Source of the DNA: Streptomyces parvus
Lineage (GTDB): Bacteria; Actinomycetota; Actinomycetes; Streptomycetales; Streptomycetaceae
NCBI RefSeq assembly: GCF_014648875.1
Contig: NZ_BMRY01000004.1
Coordinates: 124,001-188,000, forward strand
DNA length: 64,000 nt
Direction of reading: 5' to 3'
Below are positions 1 to 8,018 of this stretch, piece after piece. The notes under the pieces were generated by a model. It was not told where the DNA came from. It did not search any database and worked only from the letters and a program-made list of their open reading frames with translations. The position numbers were made by a program, and so were the translations under genes. Every line of letters starts with the position of its first letter. The first letter of the stretch is position 1.

Positions 1-1983
1 TCCAACTACTTCCGCCCCGGCAACCTCACCGCCCTGCGCGAGCTGGCCCTGCTGTGGACCGCCGACCGGGTCGACGAGTACCTCCAGCAGTACCGGGGCG
101 AGCACAACATCCGCACGACCTGGCAGGCCCGCGAACGCATCGTCGTCGGGCTGACCGGCGGGCCCGAGGGCCGCACCCTCATCCGCCGCGCCTCCCGGAT
201 GGCCGCCAAGGGCTCCGGCAGCGAGATCCTCGCCGTCTACATCGCCCGCAGCGACGGCCTGACCGCCGCCTCCCCCAAGGAGCTGGCCGTCCAGCGCACC
301 CTGGTCGAGGACCTCGGCGGCACCTTCCACCACGTCATCGGCGACGACATACCGGCCGCGCTGCTGGAGTTCGCCCGCGGCGTCAACGCCACCCAGATCG
401 TGCTGGGCTCCAGCCGCCGCAAGACCTGGCAGTACATCTACGGCCCCGGGGTCGGCGCGACCGTCGCCCGGGAGTCCGGTCCCGATCTCGACGTCCACAT
501 CGTCACCCATGAAGAGGTCGCCAAGGGCCGCGGTCTGCCCATCGCCCGCGGCGCCCGGCTCGGCCGCGCCCGGATCCTCTGGGGCTGGCTCGTCGGGGTC
601 GTCGGCCCCGTCCTGCTCGCGGTGGTCCTGCGCTCCATGGAGGACGCCCCCGGCCTCGCCAACGACGTCCTGCTCTTCCTCTTCCTGACGGTGGCCGCCG
701 CCCTGCTCGGCGGACTGAGACCCGCGCTGGCCTCGGCGGCCGCCGGCTCCCTGCTGCTGAACTACTGGTTCACCCCGCCGACCCACACCCTGACCGTCCA
801 GGACCCGGAGAACCTCGTCGCCATCGTGATCTTCTTCGCGGTGGCGGTGGCGGTCTCCTCCGTGGTCGACCTCGCGGCCCGGCGCACCCACCAGGCCGCC
901 CGGCTGCGTGCCGAGTCGGAGATCCTCTCCTTCCTCGCCGGCAGCGTGCTGCGGGGCGAGACCGCCCTGGACGCCCTGCTGGAACGGGTCCGCGAGACCT
1001 TCGCCATGGAGTCCGTCGCCCTGCTGGAGCGCAGCAGCGACGTGGAGCCGTGGACCTGCGCCGGATCCGTCGGACCGGCCCCGGTCAGCCGCCCCGACGA
1101 CGCCGATGTGGACATGCCGGTCGGCGACAACCTGGCCCTCGCGCTCTCCGGCCGGGTGCTGCCGGCCGAGGACCGCCGGGTGCTCGGCGCGTTCGCCGCC
1201 CAGGCCGCCGTCGTCCTGGACCGCCAGCGCCTGGTCGGGGAGGCCGAAGAGGCGCGCAGGCTCGCCGAGGGCAACCGGATCAGGACCGCCCTGCTCGCCG
1301 CCGTCAGCCACGACCTGCGCACCCCGCTGGCCGCCATCAAGGCCGCCGTCAGCTCGCTGCGCTCCGACGACGTCGCCTGGTCCGACGAGGACGAGGCGGA
1401 GCTCCTGGAAGGCATCGAGGACGGTGCGGACCGGCTGGACCACCTCGTCGGCAACCTGCTGGACATGTCCCGCCTCCAGACCGGCACCGTGACTCCCCTG
1501 ATCCGCGAGATCGACCTCGACGAGGTGGTCCCGATGGCGCTCGGCGGCGTCCCCGAGGGCAGCGTCGACCTCGACGTCCCCGAAACACTGCCGATGGTCG
1601 CCGTCGACCCCGGGCTCCTGGAGCGGGTCGTCGCCAACATCGTCGAGAACGCCGTCAAGTACAACCCGGGCCGGGAGCCCGTCGCCGTGGCCGCCAGCGC
1701 GCTCGGCGGCCGCGTCGAGCTGCGGGTGGTCGACCGGGGCCGGGGCGTCCCCGACGAGGCCAAGGACCGCATCTTCGAGCCCTTCCAGCGGTACGGTGAC
1801 GCCCCGCGCGGCGCCGGAGTGGGCCTCGGCCTCGCCGTCTCCCGGGGCTTCGCCGAGGCCATGGGCGGCACGCTGGACGCCGAGGACACCCCCGGCGGCG
1901 GGCTGACCATGGTCCTGACGCTGGCCGCGGCGCCGGGCGGGGGCCGGGCCGACCCCGAGCTGCCCGCCCGGGTCACCTCGTGA
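1..1983 (+). CDS. kdpD: Sensor histidine kinase KdpD, C-terminal 660 residues (5' end outside window)
   Basis: Osmosensitive K+ sensor kinase that phosphorylates KdpE to control the Kdp K+-ATPase. The frame is open from base 1, so the N-terminal KdpD domain is cut; its typical ending (FRPGNLTALRELAL) is visible at residues 4-17. Then come a USP-like domain (about 45-165), a membrane domain of about four hydrophobic segments (about 195-300), a GAF-like segment, a HisKA box with phospho-acceptor His437 in SHDLRTPL, and an ATPase domain with N box (ENAVKYN, Asn550) and G box (GVGLGLAVSRG). All catalytic boxes are intact. kdpE starts 76 bases downstream on the same strand, giving the usual kdpDE pair; kdpABC would be expected upstream of the window. 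Confidence 0.95.
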   Translation, partial: SNYFRPGNLTALRELALLWTADRVDEYLQQYRGEHNIRTTWQARERIVVGLTGGPEGRTLIRRASRMAAKGSGSEILAVYIARSDGLTAASPKELAVQRTLVEDLGGTFHHVIGDDIPAALLEFARGVNATQIVLGSSRRKTWQYIYGPGVGATVARESGPDLDVHIVTHEEVAKGRGLPIARGARLGRARILWGWLVGVVGPVLLAVVLRSMEDAPGLANDVLLFLFLTVAAALLGGLRPALASAAAGSLLLNYWFTPPTHTLTVQDPENLVAIVIFFAVAVAVSSVVDLAARRTHQAARLRAESEILSFLAGSVLRGETALDALLERVRETFAMESVALLERSSDVEPWTCAGSVGPAPVSRPDDADVDMPVGDNLALALSGRVLPAEDRRVLGAFAAQAAVVLDRQRLVGEAEEARRLAEGNRIRTALLAAVSHDLRTPLAAIKAAVSSLRSDDVAWSDEDEAELLEGIEDGADRLDHLVGNLLDMSRLQTGTVTPLIREIDLDEVVPMALGGVPEGSVDLDVPETLPMVAVDPGLLERVVANIVENAVKYNPGREPVAVAASALGGRVELRVVDRGRGVPDEAKDRIFEPFQRYGDAPRGAGVGLGLAVSRGFAEAMGGTLDAEDTPGGGLTMVLTLAAAPGGGRADPELPARVTS

Positions 1984-2059
1984 CCCGGCCCCGGGCGTAC
2001 ACCGCCCGCCCCGACGTATTCCCCGACACCTCCCCGTACAGCAGAAAGGCAGGTCCGCG

Positions 2060-2755
2060 ATGACCAGGGTGCTTGTGGTCGACGACGAGCCGCAGATCGT
2101 CCGCGCCCTCGTGATCAACCTGAAGGCCCGCCAGTACGAGGTCGACGCCGCGCCCGACGGGGCGACCGCCCTCCAGCTCGCCGCCGCCCGCCACCCCGAC
2201 GTCGTCCTCCTCGACCTCGGACTGCCCGACATGGACGGGGTGGAGGTGATCAGGGGGCTGCGCGGCTGGACCCGGGTCCCGATCCTCGTCCTCTCCGCCC
2301 GTCAGACCTCCGACGAGAAGGTGGAGGCGCTGGACGCCGGGGCCGACGACTACGTCACCAAACCGTTCGGCATGGACGAACTGCTGGCCAGGCTGCGCGC
2401 CTCGGTACGCCGGGCGGAACCGGTCGGCCAGGAGGGCGGCACCGAGGACGTCGCCCTCGTCCAGACCGCCGGCTTCACCGTCGACCTGGCGGCGAAGAAG
2501 GTGCACCGGGAGGGCCGCGACGTACGGCTCACCCCCACCGAATGGCACCTGCTGGAGGTCCTCGTCCGCAACGCGGGCCGCCTGGTCAGCCAGAAGCAGC
2601 TCCTCCAGGAGGTCTGGGGCCCCTCCTACGGCACCGAGACCAACTATCTGCGGGTCTACATGGCCCAGCTGCGCCGCAAGCTGGAGGCGGACCCCTCGCA
2701 CCCCCGCCACTTCGTCACCGAACCGGGCATGGGCTATCGGTTCGAGCGTGACTGA
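2060..2755 (+). CDS. kdpE: Response regulator KdpE (OmpR/PhoB type)
   Basis: Cytoplasmic transcription factor, partner of KdpD. The 231-residue length is normal. The receiver domain has the acidic pocket (VVDDEPQ), phospho-acceptor Asp52 in LLDLGLPDMDG and the conserved Lys101 in TKPFG. The C-terminal winged-helix domain (about 127-229) carries LTPTEWHLLEVLVRN and ends with the typical GMGYRF. An A/G-rich stretch (GAAAGGCAGG) 5-15 bases before the ATG is a plausible ribosome site. It follows kdpD in the same direction and is likely co-transcribed with it. Confidence 0.95.
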   Translation: MTRVLVVDDEPQIVRALVINLKARQYEVDAAPDGATALQLAAARHPDVVLLDLGLPDMDGVEVIRGLRGWTRVPILVLSARQTSDEKVEALDAGADDYVTKPFGMDELLARLRASVRRAEPVGQEGGTEDVALVQTAGFTVDLAAKKVHREGRDVRLTPTEWHLLEVLVRNAGRLVSQKQLLQEVWGPSYGTETNYLRVYMAQLRRKLEADPSHPRHFVTEPGMGYRFERD

Positions 2756-2831
2756 CTCCGTACCTGCTCACCCTTTCGAGTGATCGTCGCGGACCTGCGT
2801 GTGCCGCGCGCAGGACCGGTACCCTTCGGGT

Positions 2832-3257
2832 ATGAGTGCTGTTCCCCGATCCGAGAAAGCCGGGAAGGCCGGGAAGGCGGCGAAGCCTTCCGGGCGCTTC
2901 CGCCGTATGCTCGACCGGCTCTCCAGCTCCCAGGAGGACCTGGAGTCCCAGGAGCTGCGGGAGGACGCGCAGGCCACCGGCTGCACCCGGATCTCCGAGT
3001 GCTCCGACCGGCAGATCGTGAAGGTGGCTGGTACGTTGCGGACCGTCACCCTCCGTCCCCGGGCCGGAGTGCCCGCCCTGGAGGCGGAGCTCTTCGACGG
3101 CACCGAGCCGCTGGACGTGGTCTGGCTCGGCCGTCGCTCCATCGTCGGCATAGAGCCCGGCCGCAGGATCATCGCCTCGGGGCGGGTCGCCATGAGCCAC
3201 GGCCGCCGGGTGCTGTTCAACCCCACATACGAACTCCGACCGCTCGGCAAGGAGTAG
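2832..3257 (+). CDS. OB-fold nucleic-acid-binding domain protein (141 aa)
   Basis: Small cytoplasmic protein with a basic Lys/Ala-rich N-terminus (about residues 1-25) followed by an OB-fold-like beta-barrel segment (about 55-135) containing VKVAGTLRTVTLRP and ELFDGTEPLDVVWLG, the pattern of single OB-fold proteins in actinomycetes. A start at ATG 2832 is preferred over an in-frame start at 2799, because 2832 begins the conserved basic tail and a TACCCT hexamer six bases upstream could serve as a -10 element of a leaderless transcript. The gene ends three bases before the next start, so the two are probably co-transcribed. Substrate and exact role are unknown. Confidence 0.8.
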   Translation: MSAVPRSEKAGKAGKAAKPSGRFRRMLDRLSSSQEDLESQELREDAQATGCTRISECSDRQIVKVAGTLRTVTLRPRAGVPALEAELFDGTEPLDVVWLGRRSIVGIEPGRRIIASGRVAMSHGRRVLFNPTYELRPLGKE

Positions 3258-3260
3258 CCG

Positions 3261-4049
3261 GTGACGTCTCTCGACAAGCCGACGTCCGACACGGACCAGC
3301 CCCACCGCACCGATCCGCAGCACGCCGGCGGGAGGCACGCCGCCCAGCAGGACGCCGAGTCGAAGGCGGTCACCGAGGCCGCGCTCTTCGAGGCCTTCGG
3401 CGGGGTGCGCGGCATGGTGGAGACAGTCCTCCCCGGGCTGCTCTTCGTCACGATCTTCACCATCAACAAGAACCTGAACGCCTCGGCCATCGCGGCCCTG
3501 GCGGTGTCCCTGGCCCTCGTCGTCGTCCGGCTGATCCGCCGGGACACCGTCAAGCACGCCTTCAGCGGCGTCTTCGGGGTGGGCTTCGGCGTCCTCTTCG
3601 CGAAGATGACGGGCGACGCCAAGGACTTCTATCTGCCGGGCATGCTCTACACCCTGGGCCTGTCGGTCGCCTACATCGCCACCGCCGCTGCCGGCGTACC
3701 CCTGATCGGTCTGATCCTCGGCCCGGTCTTCAAGGAGAACCTCTCCTGGCGGACCCGTAACCCGGGCCGGAAGAAGGCGTACACCAAGGCCAGCTACGCC
3801 TGGGGCTTCATCCTGCTGGCCAAGTGCGCGATCCTCTTCCCGCTCTACTGGTGGGCCGACACCACCCAGTTCGGCTGGGTGCTCATCGCGCTGAAGATCC
3901 CGCCGTTCCTGCTCGCGGTCTATCTGACCTGGATTTTCCTCGCGAAGGCGCCGCCGCCCATCGACGTCTTCGCCGAGATGGAGGCCGAGGAACAGGCCGA
4001 GAAGAAGCGCAAGGCCGCGGCGGCCGCCCTCCGCGACCCGGAGGCCTGA
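3261..4049 (+). CDS. DUF3159 family integral membrane protein
   Basis: 262-residue membrane protein of the actinobacterial DUF3159 family. It has a hydrophilic N-terminal tail rich in Asp/His/Gln (about 1-40), then about five or six hydrophobic segments between residues 50 and 235, and a charged C-terminal tail (EEQAEKKRKAAAA). GTG start at 3261, three bases after the OB-fold gene stop. The OB-fold/DUF3159 pair beside trkA genes is a recurring arrangement in Streptomyces, which hints at ion or membrane homeostasis, but no function is established. A strong hairpin at 4068-4110 ends the transcript. Confidence 0.85.
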   Translation: MTSLDKPTSDTDQPHRTDPQHAGGRHAAQQDAESKAVTEAALFEAFGGVRGMVETVLPGLLFVTIFTINKNLNASAIAALAVSLALVVVRLIRRDTVKHAFSGVFGVGFGVLFAKMTGDAKDFYLPGMLYTLGLSVAYIATAAAGVPLIGLILGPVFKENLSWRTRNPGRKKAYTKASYAWGFILLAKCAILFPLYWWADTTQFGWVLIALKIPPFLLAVYLTWIFLAKAPPPIDVFAEMEAEEQAEKKRKAAAAALRDPEA

Positions 4050-4067
4050 CCCGTACGGACGGATGCG

Positions 4068-4110
4068 AAGGGGCCTGGAAGGAACGCTCGGCGTTCCTTC
4101 CAGGCCCCTT
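4068..4110. terminator. Bidirectional hairpin terminator
   Basis: Perfect 19-bp inverted repeat (arms 4068-4086 and 4092-4110) with a 5-base loop. It lies between the converging DUF3159 gene (stop 4049) and trkA gene (stop 4127) and begins with AAGGGG and ends with CCCCTT. No long U run follows, as is usual in Streptomyces. Confidence 0.9.
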
Positions 4111-4126
4111 CCGCATGGCGGCTCGC

Positions 4127-4804
4127 TCACTCGTCCTCGGGACTCCGCCGGACCGACAGCAGGTCCTCAAGCTGCTCCTCGCGCGCCTGGGCGGCCACGA
4201 ACAGCAGCTCGTCCCCGGCCTCCAGGGACTCCTCGGGGCTCGGCGTCAGCACCCGCGTACCCCGGATGATCGTCACCAGCGAGGTGTCCGCGGGCCAGGC
4301 CACATCCCCGACGCGGATGCCGGCCAGCGCCGACTCCGGCGGCAGGGTCAGCTCCACCAGGTTGGCGTCGCCGTGGCTGAAGCGCAGCAGCCGGACCAGA
4401 TCGCCGACGCTCACCGCCTCCTCGACCAGGGCCGACATCAGCCGCGGCGTCGAGACGGCGACGTCCACACCCCAGGACTCGTTGAACAGCCACTCGTTCT
4501 TCGGGTTGTTCACCCGGGCCACCACGCGCGGCACGCCGTACTCGGTCTTGGCGAGCAACGAGACGACCAGGTTGACCTTGTCGTCGCCGGTCGCGGCGAT
4601 CACCACGTTGCACCGCTGCAGCGCCGCCTCGTCCAGCGAGGTGATCTCGCAGGCGTCCGCGAGAAGCCACTCGGCCATCGGCACCCGCTCCACCGAAATG
4701 GCGGTCGGCGCCTTGTCGATCAGCAGCACCTCGTGCCCGTTCTCCAGCAGCTCGGCGGCGATGGAACGACCCACCGCGCCCGCCCCGGCAATCGACACAC
4801 GCAT
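4127..4804 (-). CDS. trkA: TrkA family K+ regulator (second of pair)
   Basis: Peripheral cytoplasmic protein of the RCK/KTN type that gates K+ transport in response to nucleotide binding. 225 residues: N-terminal Rossmann fold with GAGAVGRSIA (residues 6-15) and an acidic residue after strand 2 (LLIDKAP), then a TrkA-C domain (about 145-215). The ATG at 4804 shares one base with the TGA of the upstream trkA copy, so translation is coupled; longer upstream frames are not conserved in character. The pair of about 225-residue proteins is the usual actinobacterial form of TrkA/CeoBC. Confidence 0.9.
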   Translation of the reverse strand: MRVSIAGAGAVGRSIAAELLENGHEVLLIDKAPTAISVERVPMAEWLLADACEITSLDEAALQRCNVVIAATGDDKVNLVVSLLAKTEYGVPRVVARVNNPKNEWLFNESWGVDVAVSTPRLMSALVEEAVSVGDLVRLLRFSHGDANLVELTLPPESALAGIRVGDVAWPADTSLVTIIRGTRVLTPSPEESLEAGDELLFVAAQAREEQLEDLLSVRRSPEDE

Positions 4805-5472
4805 CAGTGACCGTCCTCCTCGGGACCCTGGGCGAAGGCCTCTTCGACCTGGGCGATCTCGCCCGTACGCATCATCACGTGGACCAGGTCGCCTTCCTGG
4901 AGAACGGTCTGCGAGGTCGGCAGTATGGCCTCGCCCAACCGGGTGAGGAAGGCCACCCGGACCCCCGTCTCCTCCTGGAGCGTGCTGATCTTGTGGCCGA
5001 TCCAGGAGGGCGTCGTGTGCACCTCGGCGAGCTGCACACCCCCGCTCGGATCGCGCCACAGCGGCTCCGCGCCCGACGGCAGCAGCCGCCGCAGCATCTG
5101 GTCCGCCGTCCAGCGCACCGTCGCCACGGTGGGGATGCCGAGGCGCTGGTAGACCTCGGCACGCCGGGGGTCGTAGATGCGCGCCGCGACGTTCTCGATG
5201 GAGAACATCTCGCGGGCCACCCGGGCCGCGATGATGTTGGAGTTGTCGCCGCTGCTGACCGCGGCGAACGCCCCGGCGTCCTCGATCCCCGCCTCGCGGA
5301 GGGTGTCCTGGTCGAAACCGACCCCGGTGACCCGGCGACCGCCGAATCCGGACCCGAGGCGACGGAACGCCGTGGGGTCCTGGTCGATCACCGCGACGGT
5401 GTGCCCCTGCTGTTCCAGGGTCTGTGCGAGAGCGGCACCGACGCGCCCGCAGCCCATGATGACGATGTGCAC
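4804..5472 (-). CDS. TrkA family K+ regulator (first of pair)
   Basis: 222-residue RCK-type regulator. The nucleotide-binding motif MGCGRVGAALA lies at residues 6-16 and a TrkA-C domain at about 140-215. It overlaps the following trkA gene by one base (TGATG), so the two are expressed together and probably form a hetero-complex on a K+ channel or transporter. It diverges from the KimA-like permease gene across 344 bases, which suggests these cytoplasmic subunits serve that permease or another K+ uptake system. Confidence 0.9.
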   Translation of the reverse strand: MHIVIMGCGRVGAALAQTLEQQGHTVAVIDQDPTAFRRLGSGFGGRRVTGVGFDQDTLREAGIEDAGAFAAVSSGDNSNIIAARVAREMFSIENVAARIYDPRRAEVYQRLGIPTVATVRWTADQMLRRLLPSGAEPLWRDPSGGVQLAEVHTTPSWIGHKISTLQEETGVRVAFLTRLGEAILPTSQTVLQEGDLVHVMMRTGEIAQVEEAFAQGPEEDGH

Positions 5473-5816
5473 TGTGCGCCTACCCCGCCGTCCTGGTCAT
5501 CCGGCTGACCTGCGAAAACACGCTGCTCACACTTCTCTCTCGGCTTGCTGGGCAAACAACGGGGCACACACCCGCGGTGTGGCCCGAGGACGAGCTTAAG
5601 CGCCGGGGAAGTCAAGCCCTCATCCGAGTGCCCGCATCCTCGCCCACTCCGGTAAAGGACTCGTCCATTCAGGCAAAGGGAAAGCAAAACGGGGAGAACG
5701 GGCGCAAGGATCGCGTTAAAGAATGCGGAGACGTTCTCCTCCGACCGCAGGAGATTGCCGGGGCCACGTCGAAAGGGTGTGCTTTCCGGCCACGGGCTCC
5801 GCTTACGATCCTCAGC
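5473..5816. other. Divergent promoter region between trkA pair and KimA-like permease
   Basis: A 344-base non-coding stretch, clearly less GC-rich and more purine-rich than the neighbours (for example AAAGGGAAAGCAAAAC near 5677). Both flanking genes start outward, so it must hold two promoters. I could not recognise a riboswitch fold, although relatives of the permease in Bacillus are controlled by a c-di-AMP riboswitch. Confidence 0.5.
5804..5809 (+). promoter_or_regulatory. Candidate -10 element for a leaderless permease transcript
   Basis: TACGAT lies eight bases before the GTG at 5817, so a transcript would begin at or next to the start codon. No ribosome-binding site is seen before the GTG. 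A convincing -35 box was not found. Confidence 0.35.
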
Positions 5817-7853
5817 GTGTCCAAACTGACCGACCTGCCCAAACGGATCCTGATCGGCCGGGCGCTGCGCAGCGACAAGCTCGGGGAAACGTTGCTCCCC
5901 AAGCGCATCGCGCTGCCGGTCTTCGCGTCCGACCCGTTGTCCTCGGTGGCGTACGCGCCCGGGGAAGTCCTCCTCGTGCTGTCCATCGCGGGCGTGTCGG
6001 CGTACCACTTCAGCCCCTGGATCGCCGTCGCGGTCGTCGTCCTCATGTTCACGGTCGTCGCCTCCTACCGGCAGAACGTCCGCGCCTACCCGAGCGGCGG
6101 CGGCGACTACGAGGTCGCGAACACCAACCTCGGCCCCAAGGCCGGACTGACCGTCGCCAGCGCCCTGCTCGTCGACTACATCCTCACCGTGGCCGTGTCG
6201 ATCTCCTCCGGCGTCGAGAACCTCGGCTCCGCGATTCCGTTCGTCATCGAGCACAAGACGTTCTGCGCCATAGGCGCCATCGTCCTGCTCACCCTGATGA
6301 ACCTGCGCGGAGTGAAGGAGTCCGGGAAGCTCTTCGCCATCCCCACCTATCTCTTCGTGGCCGGCGTCTTCCTCATGATCCTGTGGGGTGCCTTCCGCGG
6401 ACTGATCCTCGGCGACACGATGCACGCCCCCACCTCCGACTTCGAGATCAAGCCCGAACACGAGGGGCTGGCCGGCTTCGCGCTCGTCTTCCTCCTCCTG
6501 CGGGCCTTCTCCTCGGGCTGTGCCGCCCTCACCGGTGTCGAGGCGATCAGCAACGGGGTGCCCGCGTTCCGGAAGCCGAAGAGCAGGAACGCCGCGACCA
6601 CCCTCGCCCTGATGGGTCTGCTCGCCGTCACCATGTTCTGCGGCATCATCGGCCTGGCCCTGGCCACCGATGTCAAGATGGCCGAGAACCCCGCCATCGA
6701 CCTGATCCGCGACGGTGTCCCGGTCGGTGCGGGCTTCACCCAGGACCCGGTCATCGCCCAGGTCGCCGAGGCGGTCTTCGGCCACGGCTCCTTCCTCTTC
6801 ATGGTCCTCGCGGCCGCCACCGCCCTGGTCCTCTTCCTCGCCGCGAACACCGCGTACAACGGATTCCCGCTGCTCGGCTCGATCCTCGCCCAGGACCGGT
6901 ACCTGCCCCGCCAGCTCCACACCCGCGGCGACCGCCTCGCCTTCTCCAACGGCATCGTGCTGCTGGCGGGCGCCGCCATCCTGCTCGTCTGGATCTACGG
7001 CGCCGACTCCACGCACCTGATCCAGCTCTACATCGTCGGGGTGTTCGTCTCCTTCACCCTCAGCCAGACCGGCATGGTGCGGCACTGGAACCGCCTGCTG
7101 GCCGACGAACGCGACCGGGCCAGGCGCCGCCACATGGTCCGCTCCCGCGCCATCAACGCCTTCGGCGCCTTCTTCTGCGGCGTCGTCCTGGTGATCGTCC
7201 TCGCCACCAAGTTCACCCACGGCGCCTGGGTGGCCCTGCTCGGCATGGTCATCTTCTACGGCACGATGACCGCGATCCGGAAGCACTACGACCGGGTCGC
7301 CGACGAGATCGCCGCCGACGAGACCCCCGCCGACGAGAGCGTCCGCCCCTCCCGCGTCCACGCCATCGTCCTCGTCTCCAAGCTCCACCGCCCCACCCTG
7401 CGCGCCCTCGGCTACGCCCAGCTGATCCGCGCCGACCAACTGGAGGCGCTCTCCATCAGCGTCGACCCGGACGAGACGAAGGCACTGCGCGAGGACTGGG
7501 AGCGGCGCGCCATCAACGTCCCGCTCAAAATCCTCGACTCGCCCTACCGCGAGGTGACCCGCCCGGTCATCGAGTACGTGAAGGGCCTGCGCCGCCAGAG
7601 CCCGCGCGACGTGGTCAGCGTCTACATCCCCGAGTACGTGGTCGGGCACTGGTACGAGCACCTGCTGCACAACCAGAGCGCCCTGCGTCTGAAGGGTCGG
7701 CTGCTTTTCACACCCGGGGTCATGGTGACCTCGGTCCCGTACCAGCTCCAGTCCTCCGAGGCGGCGAAGAAGCGGGCCCGCAAGCGCGCGGACTGGAGCG
7801 CTCCGGGTTCGGTCCGCCGGGGCCCGGTGGAGCGGGGCAACCGCAAGGGGTGA
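5817..7853 (+). CDS. APC-superfamily permease, KimA-like (putative K+ importer)
   Basis: 678-residue inner-membrane transporter. The N-terminal signature LPVFASDPLSSVAYAPGE (about residues 30-47) is characteristic of the KimA/YdaO branch of the APC/KUP-type permeases. About 12 hydrophobic segments follow up to about residue 480, then a hydrophilic cytoplasmic domain of nearly 200 residues, the overall build of KimA (K+/H+ symport, cytoplasmic domain sensing c-di-AMP in Bacillus). Substrate is inferred from this resemblance and from the kdpDE and trkA neighbours. GTG 5817 was chosen because the conserved sequence begins there; an open frame upstream to 5577 has atypical composition. An amino-acid substrate cannot be excluded. 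Confidence 0.8.
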   Translation: MSKLTDLPKRILIGRALRSDKLGETLLPKRIALPVFASDPLSSVAYAPGEVLLVLSIAGVSAYHFSPWIAVAVVVLMFTVVASYRQNVRAYPSGGGDYEVANTNLGPKAGLTVASALLVDYILTVAVSISSGVENLGSAIPFVIEHKTFCAIGAIVLLTLMNLRGVKESGKLFAIPTYLFVAGVFLMILWGAFRGLILGDTMHAPTSDFEIKPEHEGLAGFALVFLLLRAFSSGCAALTGVEAISNGVPAFRKPKSRNAATTLALMGLLAVTMFCGIIGLALATDVKMAENPAIDLIRDGVPVGAGFTQDPVIAQVAEAVFGHGSFLFMVLAAATALVLFLAANTAYNGFPLLGSILAQDRYLPRQLHTRGDRLAFSNGIVLLAGAAILLVWIYGADSTHLIQLYIVGVFVSFTLSQTGMVRHWNRLLADERDRARRRHMVRSRAINAFGAFFCGVVLVIVLATKFTHGAWVALLGMVIFYGTMTAIRKHYDRVADEIAADETPADESVRPSRVHAIVLVSKLHRPTLRALGYAQLIRADQLEALSISVDPDETKALREDWERRAINVPLKILDSPYREVTRPVIEYVKGLRRQSPRDVVSVYIPEYVVGHWYEHLLHNQSALRLKGRLLFTPGVMVTSVPYQLQSSEAAKKRARKRADWSAPGSVRRGPVERGNRKG

Positions 7854-7878
7854 GGGTGAGCGGGGGAGGGGGACGGCC

Positions 7879-7902
7879 GCAGGGGCGCAGGGGCGCAGGG
7901 GC
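7879..7902 (+). repeat. Three tandem copies of an 8-base unit
   Basis: GCAGGGGC is repeated head to tail three times just after the permease stop codon (7853). It is non-coding and too short to suggest a function. Confidence 0.6.
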
Positions 7903-8018
7903 GGGGGCCCGCTCGTGGTCACCACCTCCACCGGTCCCACGTAGACTGGTGGGCTGTTGTCCGGCAGCAGCTCGACCCCCTGCCCCCTTCCTCCTCTTCC
8001 TCTCTGGAGCCTCCCCTC

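Noticed and set aside
5473..5816. c-di-AMP (ydaO) riboswitch before the KimA-like gene
   Set aside because: I could not recognise its conserved elements by eye, and a -10-like hexamer eight bases before the start suggests a leaderless message.
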